From the NCBI RefSeq assembly GCF_947500045.1, contig NZ_CANMQQ010000001.1, forward strand, positions 496,001 through 560,000: a stretch of 64,000 nt of DNA, written 5' to 3'. Below, in pieces: positions 35,109-45,298 of this stretch (within the stretch, counting starts at the first letter, position 1; every line of letters starts with the position of its first letter). This DNA comes from an uncultured Ruegeria sp. (lineage in GTDB: Bacteria > Pseudomonadota > Alphaproteobacteria > Rhodobacterales > Rhodobacteraceae). Below the pieces are notes generated by a model. The model did not search any database and was not told where the DNA came from. It saw only the letters and a program-made list of their open reading frames with translations. The position numbers and the translations under genes were made by a program.

Positions 35109-36205
35109 GCGAAACAGATAAGCGATTTATGGCGCTGGCCCTGTCACTGGGGCGGCGCGGCCAAGGGATGTGCTGGCCGAACCCGTCAGTCGGGTGCGTG
35201 GTTGTGCGTGATGGCCGCATCGTCGGGCGCGGCTGGACTCAACCAGGCGGACGCCCCCACGCCGAAACCGAAGCGCTGGCGCAAGCGGGTGCCGCTGCCA
35301 GGGGCGCTACTGCCTATGTGTCGTTAGAACCCTGTTCGCACCATGGCAAGACGCCACCCTGCGCTGAAGCGTTGATCGCAACCGGAGTTGCCCGTGTGGT
35401 GTCGGCCATCGAAGACAGCGACCCGCGCGTTTCCGGGCAAGGGTTCGGCATGCTGCGCGAGGCCGGGATTGAGGTCACCACCGGCGTATTGGCAGCGCAC
35501 GCGGCACGCGATCACGCGGGATTTTTTCTGAAAACCGAACAGGGCCGCCCGTTTGTGACCCTGAAACTCGCCAGCAGCTTCGATGGTCGTATTGCTACCG
35601 AAACCGGACACAGTCAGTGGATCACAGGGCCTATGGCTCGCCGGGCAGTACACGCGATGCGCGCACGCCATGATGCGGTCATGGTCGGGGCCGGGACGGC
35701 GCGGGCCGATGATCCCTCGCTGACGGTTCGTGATCTGGGTGTGCAGCATCAGCCAGTACGCGTTGTGGTGTCTCGACACCTGGACCTGCCGTTGCTGGGG
35801 CATCTTGCACGTACAGCGTCTGAAATACCGGTCTGGCTCTGCCACGGTCCGCACCCTGACCCTGAGCGCGCCCGTGCTTGGGAAGGTCTGGGCGCCGTTT
35901 TGATCCCTTGCGCGCTAGACGGTCACCACATCGACGCGACCGATCTGTTGCAACAGCTCGGGCAGGCAGGTTTGACGCGCGTTTTTTGTGAAGGCGGATC
36001 AGCTTTGGCGGCGTCTTTGTTAAAGGGTGATCTGGTGGATGAACTGGTTGGTTTCACAGCCGGGCTGACGATCGGTGCCGAAGGCCTTCCGGCGATTGGC
36101 GCGCTGGGGCTTGATACGCTGGGCACAGCCCCACGTTTTGATCTGATCGAAACGCAGGCCATTGGCGGTGATATCCTTCACCGCTGGGGTCGGGTTACGC
36201 ACTAG
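35105..36205 (+). CDS. ribD: Bifunctional deaminase/reductase RibD (riboflavin biosynthesis)
   Basis: A 366-residue bifunctional enzyme: the N-terminal deaminase and C-terminal reductase convert the GTP-derived pyrimidine to 5-amino-6-ribitylaminouracil phosphate. The zinc site is [10 protein letters not shown] with [13 protein letters not shown]. The reductase domain starts near residue 150 ([19 protein letters not shown]) and includes [13 protein letters not shown]. The start is GTG at 35105, overlapping the nrdR stop. ribE, ribB and ribH lie 4.7-9 kb downstream. Confidence 0.95.
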   Translation: MSETDKRFMALALSLGRRGQGMCWPNPSVGCVVVRDGRIVGRGWTQPGGRPHAETEALAQAGAAARGATAYVSLEPCSHHGKTPPCAEALIATGVARVVSAIEDSDPRVSGQGFGMLREAGIEVTTGVLAAHAARDHAGFFLKTEQGRPFVTLKLASSFDGRIATETGHSQWITGPMARRAVHAMRARHDAVMVGAGTARADDPSLTVRDLGVQHQPVRVVVSRHLDLPLLGHLARTASEIPVWLCHGPHPDPERARAWEGLGAVLIPCALDGHHIDATDLLQQLGQAGLTRVFCEGGSALAASLLKGDLVDELVGFTAGLTIGAEGLPAIGALGLDTLGTAPRFDLIETQAIGGDILHRWGRVTH

Positions 36206-36208
36206 CGC

Positions 36209-38209
36209 TCAGCGCCACCAACGCACATGCGTTGCAAGGGTGCCCTGCAGTTTGGATAGAATGCGGATTCCCAGCCCTGTAGGGGCTGGTGCGCCCTGCG
36301 CAAGCCGTTCGACGGCGATCTCGACAGGGCAGGCCTGCCCTGTCACGGGGTCGAAGTATCGCGGATAGTCAATCAGGCTTGCGTGCACCAAGCCCATCAG
36401 CGAGGGCCGCGCGCCACGTCGTGCCGGGACTGCCCCCAGATCGGTGGTCAAGCCCCATCCCGCATAAAACGGCGCGCCAAGAGTAGTGACGCGAACACCA
36501 CGCAGCAAAGCCTCGAACCCAAGCAGCGAGGTCATCGTCCACACCTCTTCGACATGTGTCAGAAGGGCGGCAGGATCGGTGCCTTCGACAACTATGTCGG
36601 CCAAATCGGTTTCGATGCGGCCATCGCGCAATCCGGCTTCGACATCTGGATGTGGTTTGTAAATCAGAATCGCGCCGGGGTTGGCCGTACGTGCTGCGCT
36701 TAGCAGGTCGAGATTGGTGCGGACGCTGCTCGTCCCCAGTCGGATCGAGGCGTCATCTTCGACCTGACCCGGCACCAGAATACGATGGCCAGATGGCAGG
36801 CCCGGGGCCGAGCGGCCGATATTGTACTTGCTCAGCCCATCGGCACACAATCTGGCTGTCAGCCGTTCCGCGCGGAGGATTTGGTCTGGGCGCAAGGTCT
36901 CGCGCTTGGTTATCCATTCTTCCAATCGGCTGGGATGTGTCGGGTCGTAATAGATGCCAATATCATCGGTCACTAAAGAAAGCGGTGGAACCAGTTCCGC
37001 GCCCAACCCGCGTGAACGCAGAAAGCCATCCTCAACCCGGGTTGCATTCAAGGTATCGCCAGCATGGCTGGCCCAGACCATATGAGGTTGCGATGGATCT
37101 TTTGGCTGCTCGGCCACAAAGCGCAGTTTACCGTGTTGCCCGAACATGCGCTGCAGGTGGCGGCGCTTCCACACCCGCATCCCTGATGCGGTCCAGCCGT
37201 TGTGATCCTGCCGCCATGCGCGGGTTTGCGCCCCAAACGCATCAAGCACCGTTTCCAGTTCGCATAACCGGTCATGATAGGGATCGTACCAGTGTGGGTA
37301 TAAAATCATCGCCGCCGCAAAAAGCTGAGTCCGCGTAAGGTTGCGTTGGCGACGGGGAAGGGGGTCATCGTCCTGTGTCAGTCCCCAACCGGCATAGAAT
37401 GGTTGCCCGAACACGCGGGGTCTGTGCCCGGCTAGAATAGCCTCGAACCCCAGTTGCGAGGACAGGGTGTAGACACCGATGGCACCTTCAAGCAGCAACC
37501 ACGGACTGATGGGGCTATCCAGAAGGGATACGCGATCATTCACATCTTGGTCAGAGAAGTATCCCTTTCGATGGCCAGCCGCAGTTTCGGGATGGCTTTT
37601 GATGATGATGCGTGCACCGGGGTTTTCCTCTTGGGCGATGACCAGCATCTCGCGAAATCGTGCATAATCACCCTTGCTTGCAGTGACAGCCGCATCCCCT
37701 TGTGTCTGATCAATGACCAGAACGTAACCGGGATCAGGAGGTGGCAAATCAAGGTCAAAGGCCGAGTATTTGCTCAGGTGCATTTCGCGCATGCGCTCTA
37801 TCGCGCCACGTGCCCGGTTCAGCAAGGCCGTATCATCCAACGGGTGTGTGGCCAGCAGGGTTTCCAGATCCGACGCAGGGCTTGGATCGAAATGCAAGCC
37901 AGATCGATCCAGCAGCAAACCCAGTGGGGCCTCACCGATACGTCCGGGGTGCAACGACCTTAGGAAAGCATCCTCGACCCTCAATACAGGGACATTGCGT
38001 TTCTGCGCGATGTCCAAGCCGCGATGCGCCGTCGGGCTGTTGCCCCAGACCCCAACCAGATTATCGGATTGGGGCAGACCAAGCCGAATGTCATACCCGG
38101 CCAGAGACAATATGCGGCGCACCCGTCGCTGCGTCAGGAAGCCACCGTTGTAAACAAAAAGCCGGGAGCGGTCGCCCCCGGCCGTGTTCTCAGATTCAGG
38201 GAAAACCAT
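36209..38209 (-). CDS. kpsC: Capsule biosynthesis glycosyltransferase KpsC
   Basis: A 666-residue protein with two similar halves. KpsC is a beta-Kdo transferase that adds alternating Kdo residues to a phospholipid anchor of group 2 capsules. Repeated motifs include VEDAFLRSLHPG and VEDGFLRSRGLGAELVPPLS, IIKSHPET and YKPHPDVEAG, YTLSSQLGFEAIL and WTMTSLLGFEALL, and VFGQPFYAGWGLT. It starts within the stop of the upstream export gene (TGATG). It ends three bases from ribD on the other strand. Confidence 0.93.
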   Translation of the reverse strand: MVFPESENTAGGDRSRLFVYNGGFLTQRRVRRILSLAGYDIRLGLPQSDNLVGVWGNSPTAHRGLDIAQKRNVPVLRVEDAFLRSLHPGRIGEAPLGLLLDRSGLHFDPSPASDLETLLATHPLDDTALLNRARGAIERMREMHLSKYSAFDLDLPPPDPGYVLVIDQTQGDAAVTASKGDYARFREMLVIAQEENPGARIIIKSHPETAAGHRKGYFSDQDVNDRVSLLDSPISPWLLLEGAIGVYTLSSQLGFEAILAGHRPRVFGQPFYAGWGLTQDDDPLPRRQRNLTRTQLFAAAMILYPHWYDPYHDRLCELETVLDAFGAQTRAWRQDHNGWTASGMRVWKRRHLQRMFGQHGKLRFVAEQPKDPSQPHMVWASHAGDTLNATRVEDGFLRSRGLGAELVPPLSLVTDDIGIYYDPTHPSRLEEWITKRETLRPDQILRAERLTARLCADGLSKYNIGRSAPGLPSGHRILVPGQVEDDASIRLGTSSVRTNLDLLSAARTANPGAILIYKPHPDVEAGLRDGRIETDLADIVVEGTDPAALLTHVEEVWTMTSLLGFEALLRGVRVTTLGAPFYAGWGLTTDLGAVPARRGARPSLMGLVHASLIDYPRYFDPVTGQACPVEIAVERLAQGAPAPTGLGIRILSKLQGTLATHVRWWR

Positions 38210-39342
38210 CAGTTACCCGTAAGCGTCGCCACATTCGCAAATGGCGTCAGACCTCCTGCAATCAGCGAGACGGATTTGCTCCACTGTGCGTATGGGGCCT
38301 CGGTCACATAAATCGTGTCATCGTCGCGGATCACGAAATCGCGCGCGACAAACAGGCCGTTGGGTGCAGTCAGGTTCAGCAGATAGATCATCCGCTGTTC
38401 ACCTTTCAACTCTGGGCGCCCCATCACGTTGCGCGCGATGCTTTCCCGCTCATCACGCAGAATGAAAATTCCGGTCGGGTCCGAGGACAGAGATTGCAGG
38501 CCGCCGACCTGAGCCAGAGCCTCAAGCGCCGACAAGTCCTGACTTTCGAATGCGACACGGGATTGCCCGCCGGTCGAACCAAGCGCGATGTATGAGCGGC
38601 TATCCTGTTCAACCAGAATGCGGTCGCCGCCACGCAGCGCGATATCGGTTTCCGGCTTACGGAATAGATCGTTGTACCAGATCGTTCCCTTTTGTTTGCC
38701 GCGGATCACCGTGACCAGCGCGATATCCGACGCAACTGCCACGCCACCCGCTTGCGCAAGCATGGTCGACAATGTGCCTGTCGGGCGTTCAATCGGGTAA
38801 ATCCCCGGCGCGCCGATGGTTCCCGTCAAAGAAACCGTCGATCCATCGCCCGGTGTGCGGGTGACCTGAACCTGAGGGTCAGGGGTCTGTTCTTCCAGTT
38901 TGGCGGAAATCAGTGTGCGCAGTTGTTCCGGTGTGTTGCCTGCTGCGCGCAGCCGTCCTGCGTAGGGCACGAATATATATCCGTCGCTGTCGACCTGCAT
39001 CTGTTCCAGAACGGTCGCCCCGCCAACTTCGGAGGTCAGTAAGCCATCTTCGACGTTTTCCCAGACGCTTAAAGTTAGAACATCGCCGGGTCGCACGGTA
39101 TCAGACGCGACGCTTTGCGCACTTCGGAAAGATTGTGAAAAACCGTATTGCGGAGTTGCCGATGTGGCCCGGGCGACGCGATCGTCGACCTCGACAACAA
39201 AGGCATTACCCCCGTTCTCGACTGAACCGGCCAGAATTTCGGATTTGTTCGGTCCGGACTTGGGAAGCTGACATGCTGCCAGCAGGCCAAGGGCCGCCAC
39301 AAGGGAAACCCCCCGTATCCATCGGGTAGGAAAGCACTGCAC
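38209..39342 (-). CDS. Polysaccharide export lipoprotein (Wza/KpsD-type outer-membrane component)
   Basis: A 377-residue lipoprotein. The N-terminus is a signal peptide with lipobox (GLLAACQLPKSG; cysteine near residue 24). A polysaccharide-export domain follows (RPGDVLTLSVWENVEDGLL and IFVPYAGRLRAAG), then two SLBB-like regions (TGTIGAPGIYPIERPTG and a second near residue 240). It would form the outer-membrane channel for the capsule made by KpsC and KpsS. It is smaller than E. coli KpsD (about 560 residues). Confidence 0.88.
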   Translation of the reverse strand: MQCFPTRWIRGVSLVAALGLLAACQLPKSGPNKSEILAGSVENGGNAFVVEVDDRVARATSATPQYGFSQSFRSAQSVASDTVRPGDVLTLSVWENVEDGLLTSEVGGATVLEQMQVDSDGYIFVPYAGRLRAAGNTPEQLRTLISAKLEEQTPDPQVQVTRTPGDGSTVSLTGTIGAPGIYPIERPTGTLSTMLAQAGGVAVASDIALVTVIRGKQKGTIWYNDLFRKPETDIALRGGDRILVEQDSRSYIALGSTGGQSRVAFESQDLSALEALAQVGGLQSLSSDPTGIFILRDERESIARNVMGRPELKGEQRMIYLLNLTAPNGLFVARDFVIRDDDTIYVTEAPYAQWSKSVSLIAGGLTPFANVATLTGN

Positions 39343-39422
39343 TGCCGATTTACCTCAGTCGTCTTTGTTTTGGGAAGGTTACCCGGTTCGTTTCCAAACA
39401 TCCAGCAACAGGTTGATTTAGG

Positions 39423-40721
39423 TCATTTAACAAGCTGCAACTGTGGCGTTGCGGCCTCGTTGCCATCGAGAACCGACTGATACGGGTCCTGGGACCGCAG
39501 CATCATGTCCACGGCGCGTCGCAATAATTGGCGGCGTCCTCTCCGAGAATAAAAGCCACCCGGGACCTGGCTGGTTTCCAAAAGAAACTGCCGGTAAGCT
39601 CTGTAGGCTTTGCTGTCCGGCGCATGGGGTTGTGCAAAAAAGTCTTCGATCGATTGCCGGGACACGAATTGCGGCTTGTCATATACGGATCGCCCGAAGA
39701 TGCGCAGTGGAATACCACGCCACAGGACCTGTTGACCCGCTGTAGAATTTACCGTTGTCGCTGATCTTGCTTCGTCCAGCAACTTGGCCAGCTTGCCTCC
39801 GGGAACATAATGGATGCGGTCTGCGATATTGTGCTCAGTCGCCATTCGCCTGACCATTTGCCGAAGCGGTTCGCGATGGTTTTCCAGCGGATGCTCTTTG
39901 ATGACAAGGTGATGATGCGCAGGGGCACCATTGGCGAATCCAGCAATGATCTGCGCAAGAAATTCGCTCATACAAGCATAGTCCGAATGCGACTGCACCG
40001 AACTGTCATGGCCTAGTTGCAACAATACCAGATGATAAGGGAAACCGCCCAATCTTACTCGGGTGGTCGCCCATCTTCGCTGCAGCCTATGGATAGGCAT
40101 CAAAGCCAAGCGCTTGAAATACAAACGAAACTCTTTTGAAACCGGTAATTCACGGTGAGGTTGGAAATTCCGATAGCGCCAGTTCATGAACAGTACGAAC
40201 CAATGATAAAGCGCACCATAGAAGATATGTTGCCGCATATCCCCCCAATGTGACGGCGGTGGAGGTGTCTGAGCTTCGGATTGTGCCAATGCCGCCTGCA
40301 TTTGTGCGACATCAAGGTCCATCAGGCGCGAGTTCCCGTTCGACCCGGTACGTTCATACGTCACCCACCAAGGGCGCAGATACCCTTCTTCGAAGACGTG
40401 AACAGTTATGCCGCGTGTTCGGGCAATTCGGATAGCATGGGCATGGATCGGTCGTGTGTCGCCATAAAGTACGATGTCGGTTACACCATGATGGGTGAGT
40501 ATGTTGGTGAATGCGGACGACCAATTGTCAGGTTCGCCCAGATAAGGGATATAGCTGGGTCTGTCGCTCCAGAATGCCTGATCCCCGGCGTTGAAGCCGA
40601 CCCGCAAGACCTTGGCTCCCGCAGCCCGCAACATTCGACCAAGCGCATTGAAGAATGGGCCATGCGGCCCCTGCAGAAACAGGAACACAGGCCGGTCAGG
40701 GCAAGCGGTTGAAGATTCCAT
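39423..40721 (-). CDS. kpsS: Capsule biosynthesis protein KpsS
   Basis: A 432-residue protein of the KpsS family. KpsS adds the first Kdo to the phosphatidylglycerol anchor of group 2 capsules. Family segments include FLFLQGPHGPFFNALGRML, DIVLYGDTRPIHAHAI, VFEEGYLRPWWVTYE, LVIKEHPLENHREPL and NSTAGQQVLWRGIPLRIFG. The ATG at 40721 is preferred; a GTG at 40787 would add 22 basic, poorly conserved residues. It lies 80 bp upstream of the export lipoprotein gene. Inner-membrane export genes (kpsM, kpsT, kpsE) are not in the window. Confidence 0.92.
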   Translation of the reverse strand: MESSTACPDRPVFLFLQGPHGPFFNALGRMLRAAGAKVLRVGFNAGDQAFWSDRPSYIPYLGEPDNWSSAFTNILTHHGVTDIVLYGDTRPIHAHAIRIARTRGITVHVFEEGYLRPWWVTYERTGSNGNSRLMDLDVAQMQAALAQSEAQTPPPPSHWGDMRQHIFYGALYHWFVLFMNWRYRNFQPHRELPVSKEFRLYFKRLALMPIHRLQRRWATTRVRLGGFPYHLVLLQLGHDSSVQSHSDYACMSEFLAQIIAGFANGAPAHHHLVIKEHPLENHREPLRQMVRRMATEHNIADRIHYVPGGKLAKLLDEARSATTVNSTAGQQVLWRGIPLRIFGRSVYDKPQFVSRQSIEDFFAQPHAPDSKAYRAYRQFLLETSQVPGGFYSRRGRRQLLRRAVDMMLRSQDPYQSVLDGNEAATPQLQLVK

Positions 40722-40862
40722 GCAGTCTGCTCGTATAGTGGTTTTGCGGTGTGTTTGGATAAAATTATGCCTCTTTGTTTGTTTCACGGCAAGGCAGGGC
40801 TTGCCGGTTGGACCGTTGGTCTTTACCTCGGCTGTTGAAAATAGGTTCAGAGGGTTGATGAA

Positions 40863-41450
40863 ATGTTCACAGGGATCGTCACCGATATTGGCACCGTTAC
40901 CGAACTGGACCAGCAGGGTGACCTGCGGGCACGGATCAAGACCAGCTATGATACGGCGGGCATCGACATGGGGGCCTCAATTGCAAGCGATGGCGTCTGT
41001 TTGACCGTCATTGCGCTGGGGCAGGGCTGGTATGATGTGCAGATCAGCGCCGAGACAGTGTCAAAAACCAATCTGGACCATTGGCAGGTCGGTAAGCGCG
41101 TCAACCTCGAGCGGGCCTTGAAAGTTGGGGATGAACTCGGGGGACACATCGTATCGGGCCATGTTGACGGCGTGGCAGAGGTGATTGCCATGGTTGACGA
41201 AGGCGACAGCACTCGGGTGACCTTGCGCGCGCCTGCGGACCTAGCTCGGTTCATCGCGCCGAAAGGGTCGGTGGCGTTGAACGGCACCTCGCTGACGGTC
41301 AATGATGTGGAGGGATGTGACTTTGGTATTAACTTCATTCCGCACACCAAAGAGGTCACCACATGGGGCGATGTCGCGGTCGGTGATCGCGTGAATCTTG
41401 AGATCGATACATTGGCCCGCTATGTGGCCCGATTGGCCGAAATGACCTGA
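40863..41450 (+). CDS. ribE: Riboflavin synthase, alpha subunit
   Basis: A 195-residue enzyme that dismutates two 6,7-dimethyl-8-ribityllumazine molecules to riboflavin. The two lumazine-binding repeats begin MFTGIVTDIGTVTELDQQG and, near residue 95, GHIVSGHVDGVAEVIAM. Repeat ends carry the conserved GASIASDGVCLTVI and GSVALNGTSLTVNDVEG. Length is normal. No FMN riboswitch is visible before it. It is divergent from kpsS and convergent with a PAP2-like gene 3 bp away. Confidence 0.95.
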   Translation: MFTGIVTDIGTVTELDQQGDLRARIKTSYDTAGIDMGASIASDGVCLTVIALGQGWYDVQISAETVSKTNLDHWQVGKRVNLERALKVGDELGGHIVSGHVDGVAEVIAMVDEGDSTRVTLRAPADLARFIAPKGSVALNGTSLTVNDVEGCDFGINFIPHTKEVTTWGDVAVGDRVNLEIDTLARYVARLAEMT

Positions 41451-41453
41451 GCG

Positions 41454-42521
41454 TCAGGTTTCCGGCCCGAACCGAGCGGTCAGTTTTTTGGCCAACCACC
41501 ACAGGAAGAACACGAGTGCTGTCGAGACGTAGCCGTCAATGGCATAGTGCCAGGCTAAATGAACCGACCCCAGCATGATCACTACCGCAAAGGCGGTTAG
41601 CGACCAGCCCAACCATCTGGAGTAAGAAAACCCGTAGATTGCTAGGAGTACGCTGGTGGCAACATGCATGCTGGGCATTGCGGAAATTCCGCTGATGGGT
41701 CCGTCATTGAAGTACCCATCCAGCAGCAACTGGTGCCACTCTAACGCCCAAACCGGGCTGATCTCGTGGGATTCATGGAGAAATTCCACGAGAGGGACGA
41801 ATGTATCTCCGAACCCGAAGGGCTGATAGTAGACGGGCCCAACTGATGAGAAGATGATAGCCATCAGGTTGCCTCCGATCGACCAGCAAAGAGCAAAGGC
41901 AACCAGAAATGTCATGCTACGGTTCGGATCTCTGCGGTCGATACAGGCTAAGCATACAGCCATGTAAATCAGAACGAACCAGCCGTGATAGGCCATGTTG
42001 ACCAGGGTCGTTAGGTAGGGCGAGCCTAATATGGCTTGAAGCAGAGTCCACGGGTCATGCCCGCCATGTAGAAATCGATCCAGTTGAGCAAAGAGCGGAT
42101 CCCATGAGTATGGGTTAACTGACGGGATTTCATCCTTTAGATAGGAAAATGTCACGATCAGTAGAATGACGCTAATATACCCGGCGATTGCGTCCATGAC
42201 ATGTGTTCGATTTGATAGGAGTCCACGCGCATCCGCTATCATCCAGTGAATGGGTTTCCGGGGTTTTGCGATAAAGATTGCCACCGCAAAACGCCACAGT
42301 AGGAAATTAGCAATCATGAAGGTGAACAGAACCTGTGCGGCTCGCATAACTATTGGTAGAACCTCGGTCCAAAAAGAAGCGCCAAGATACAGGCTCACAG
42401 CAATCCCAGACAATACATGTAGGCCAACCACCGCCAACAGCAGCCTGTTCCGCCGGAGGACACTGGGGGTTCGAAAGCCAGAGGTGGGAAGTTCCACTGA
42501 ATTGAACATTGTTGACGCCAT
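41454..42521 (-). CDS. PAP2-superfamily membrane protein, copy A
   Basis: A 355-residue protein with about eight hydrophobic segments. The C-terminal region has the phosphatase-type motifs of the PAP2_3 (inositolphosphotransferase-like) group: GISAMPSMHVATSVLLAI and LGSVHLAWHYAIDGYVS (serine, two histidines, aspartate). Such proteins act on lipid or polyprenyl phosphates in the membrane; the substrate is not evident. It is clearly paralogous to the gene at 42791-43882, from the N-terminal LGASFWTEVLP to the motifs. Confidence 0.83.
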   Translation of the reverse strand: MASTMFNSVELPTSGFRTPSVLRRNRLLLAVVGLHVLSGIAVSLYLGASFWTEVLPIVMRAAQVLFTFMIANFLLWRFAVAIFIAKPRKPIHWMIADARGLLSNRTHVMDAIAGYISVILLIVTFSYLKDEIPSVNPYSWDPLFAQLDRFLHGGHDPWTLLQAILGSPYLTTLVNMAYHGWFVLIYMAVCLACIDRRDPNRSMTFLVAFALCWSIGGNLMAIIFSSVGPVYYQPFGFGDTFVPLVEFLHESHEISPVWALEWHQLLLDGYFNDGPISGISAMPSMHVATSVLLAIYGFSYSRWLGWSLTAFAVVIMLGSVHLAWHYAIDGYVSTALVFFLWWLAKKLTARFGPET

Positions 42522-42790
42522 GGAAATTTTAGCTGTAGCACAATCGGAATGTTTCGAAGTTCAGGCACCGTAAAGGCAGAAACTAGGCATTTTGGGGGCA
42601 GCCGCCGCTGTAAGTCGATGTGTTTCGATGCCGTGCGAAGTCGCAACTAGATGAAATAGGCTTTGGATAGCGACCAAGCTGGTGTACCTTCAAGAATGAT
42701 ATCAAGACCTTACTTACTATCGTGCTGATCAACGAAATCGTATTTCAGATAACGAACTGTAAAGCTTGAGGACCGCAATGTTCTCGCATG

Positions 42791-43882
42791 TCAAATCTGC
42801 TGACTGGTGGTTTCCGGTGCGGTGTAGAAACGTTTGGTCAAGGCGTTGGCAAGCCACCAGCAAAACAGCGCGACGAGAATGGCGAGATATCCATCTACCG
42901 CATAATGCCAAGCTAAGTGTACAGATCCAACCAGAATCAAGAACGCAAATATAGTGAAAGCCCAGCCTAACCAGCGTGAATAGCGGAACGCAAACAAGGC
43001 CATAATGACACTCGATGCAACGTGCATGCTGGGCATTGCTGAAATTCCTTTGACTATGCCGCCATCTTGAAATGCCATCAAAAGGTTTTCGTGAACGGCT
43101 AGTGCCCAGACAGGGCTAATCTGGTTGAGTTCCCGCAAGTTCTGCATCTGTTGAACATATGTGTCCCCGAAGCCGAAATGTTCAAAATATACCGGGCCTA
43201 CTGAGGAGAATATTGTGGCAAGAATGTTTCCACCAAGTATGAAAACCAATGCAAAGGCTACCAGATAAACCATTCCTCTTTGAGGGTTACGCTTGTCAAA
43301 ACTGGCCACAAACATCGTTATGTAGATTAGGACGAACCATAGATGATAGGCTACGTTGATTATGGTTGTAATGTATGGATTACCCAAAACCGGCCATAGC
43401 AGTCGCCAGACATCGTATCCGCCATGCAGGGTCTGATCTAATTGGGAAAAGAAAATGTCCCACGAAAATGGGTTGATCTGAGGGATCATATTCTTGAGGC
43501 AAGTGAAACTTGTCATCAGAAAGCCAATGGACAAAAAGCAGACGATGCCATCTGTGACTTTCACATATTCTGAGATGAATTCCTTCGTATCGTTGATAAT
43601 CCAGTGAATCGGTTTTGCTGGTTTGACCCAAATCGCGGCATAGATGAATCGCAATACTAGAAACCCTGACCCGATCACAAAGGTGTACTTGATCAACTTG
43701 CTAAGAATTGTGGCAAGGCTATATCCCAGCTCTGTCCAGAACGGTATTCCTAAATGATAACTTACAATTGATCCTCCGACGACGTGGAGGGCAAGAATGC
43801 ACAAGAACAACCTGTTGCGCATTGCAGATTGTAAGATACCGTCTAACTGCGGCGCGCGATTGCTTATTTCAACGCTACTCAT
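42791..43882 (-). CDS. PAP2-superfamily membrane protein, copy B
   Basis: A 363-residue paralogue of the protein at 41454-42521, with the same layout and motifs (GISAMPSMHVASSVIMALF; VGSVHLAWHYAVDGYLAI). Shared segments include KPIHWIINDTKEF and FSSVGPVYFEHFGFGDTYV. It is A+T-richer than its neighbours, which suggests recent transfer or a slower return to host base composition. The 269-bp gap to copy A makes an independent promoter possible. Substrate is unknown. Confidence 0.83.
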   Translation of the reverse strand: MSSVEISNRAPQLDGILQSAMRNRLFLCILALHVVGGSIVSYHLGIPFWTELGYSLATILSKLIKYTFVIGSGFLVLRFIYAAIWVKPAKPIHWIINDTKEFISEYVKVTDGIVCFLSIGFLMTSFTCLKNMIPQINPFSWDIFFSQLDQTLHGGYDVWRLLWPVLGNPYITTIINVAYHLWFVLIYITMFVASFDKRNPQRGMVYLVAFALVFILGGNILATIFSSVGPVYFEHFGFGDTYVQQMQNLRELNQISPVWALAVHENLLMAFQDGGIVKGISAMPSMHVASSVIMALFAFRYSRWLGWAFTIFAFLILVGSVHLAWHYAVDGYLAILVALFCWWLANALTKRFYTAPETTSQQI

Positions 43883-44174
43883 ATTGTGATTGCACCCAAA
43901 GACATTGTGTTTGCGCTCTAAGATTGAATCTATGTTTGACGTTCACCAACATTTTGTGACCACGAACAGGCCATATTCGGGCCATTTTTGGGCAAATGGA
44001 AACACAGTGTTTCTGGTTTTGTAGAAGAATGCTCTCCACCGAGATATGTGGCTAGATTTATCCGGTGTATGTGCGGTTCAGGATTGGGACTTATTCGCCA
44101 TTTTCTGGGCACTGGCAATTGCGCCCGTAGTAAGCTATCCCGCCCAGCAAACCTGCCATGCGAAAGGCTGCCCC

Positions 44175-45296
44175 ATGAGCTTTGAAACCCCCGGACCGGT
44201 CGAGGCCCAGTTGCGCGAGGCGATCAGCCCGATTGAAGAGATCATCGAAGAGGCCCGAAAGGGCCGGATGTACATCCTTGTTGACCACGAGGATCGTGAG
44301 AATGAGGGTGATCTGGTGATCGCGGCAGAGTTTGCCGATGCGGATGCGATCAATTTCATGGCCACCCACGGTCGCGGTTTGATCTGCCTGCCGATGACAG
44401 CGGAACGGATCGACATGCTGGGGTTGCCGATGATGGCGGTGAACAATTCGTCGCGCCATGAAACCGCCTTTACCGTATCTATCGAAGCGCGCGAGGGGGT
44501 CTCAACCGGGATTTCTGCAGCAGACCGGGCGCTGACCGTTGCAACGGCAATCAACGAACAAAACACGATGGCGCATATTGCCACTCCGGGTCATGTCTTT
44601 CCTCTGCGTGCCAAGCGGGGCGGGGTGCTTGTGCGTGCGGGCCACACCGAGGCCGCCGTGGATATCTCGCGTCTGGCCGGGTTGAACCCAGCGGGTGTGA
44701 TTTGTGAGATCATGAAGCCGGATGGAACCATGGCGCGTCTGCCCGATTTGGTGGAATTCGCCAAAGAGCATGACATGAAGATCGGTACGATCAGTGATCT
44801 GATCACCTACCGCTCGCGCAATGATAATCTGGTCGTGGAAACCTCGCGTGAGATGGTGATGTCGGAATATGGCGGTGAGTGGGAGATGCGGATTTTCACC
44901 GATCAGACCCACGGGATCGAGCATGTTGTCATGATCAAGGGCGATATCACCACGCCTGAGCCGGTGTTGACCCGCACCCATGCCCTGCACGAAGCGCCCG
45001 ATATTCTGGGCCTTGGCCCGAAATCATCGCGCGAATTGCCTCGGTCGATGGAGAAAATTGCCGAAGAGGGGCGCGGCGTGGTCTGTCTGTTCCGTCAACC
45101 GCGTAACTCGCTTTATGCAGCAGAAGACGAAGGCCCGCGCACCATTAAGCAAACCGGTCTGGGTTCGCAGATCCTGTCCAAGATGGGTATTCAGGAACTG
45201 GTGTTGCTGACTGACACGCCCGAAACCGTGTATTTGGGGCTTGACGCATTTGGGCTGTCCATCGTCGGGACTCGCTCGATCCTGAAGGAAGACTGA
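44175..45296 (+). CDS. ribB: 3,4-dihydroxy-2-butanone 4-phosphate synthase fused to a degenerate RibA-like (RibX) domain
   Basis: A 373-residue protein. The N-terminal half is intact DHBP synthase, which makes the four-carbon riboflavin precursor from ribulose 5-phosphate ([53 protein letters not shown]). The C-terminal half aligns in place with GTP cyclohydrolase II but lacks the zinc-binding cysteine cluster: the matching stretch reads [20 protein letters not shown], and only one cysteine remains in that half. This fits the RibBX form described in Proteobacteria, so GTP cyclohydrolase II must be encoded elsewhere. The ATG at 44175 is chosen over the longer frame from 44046. Confidence 0.93.
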   Translation: MSFETPGPVEAQLREAISPIEEIIEEARKGRMYILVDHEDRENEGDLVIAAEFADADAINFMATHGRGLICLPMTAERIDMLGLPMMAVNNSSRHETAFTVSIEAREGVSTGISAADRALTVATAINEQNTMAHIATPGHVFPLRAKRGGVLVRAGHTEAAVDISRLAGLNPAGVICEIMKPDGTMARLPDLVEFAKEHDMKIGTISDLITYRSRNDNLVVETSREMVMSEYGGEWEMRIFTDQTHGIEHVVMIKGDITTPEPVLTRTHALHEAPDILGLGPKSSRELPRSMEKIAEEGRGVVCLFRQPRNSLYAAEDEGPRTIKQTGLGSQILSKMGIQELVLLTDTPETVYLGLDAFGLSIVGTRSILKED

Positions 45297-45298
45297 TC

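Noticed and set aside
36556..37338. Open frame of 260 codons opposite kpsC
   Set aside because: Antisense to the conserved second half of kpsC, with no motif or ribosome binding site.
40741..40862. FMN riboswitch before ribE
   Set aside because: The region lacks the conserved RFN-element segments, and no alternating stem set could be drawn. The spaces before ribD and ribB were also checked.
44175..45296. Fully bifunctional RibBA
   Set aside because: The GTP cyclohydrolase II half lacks the zinc-binding cysteine cluster.
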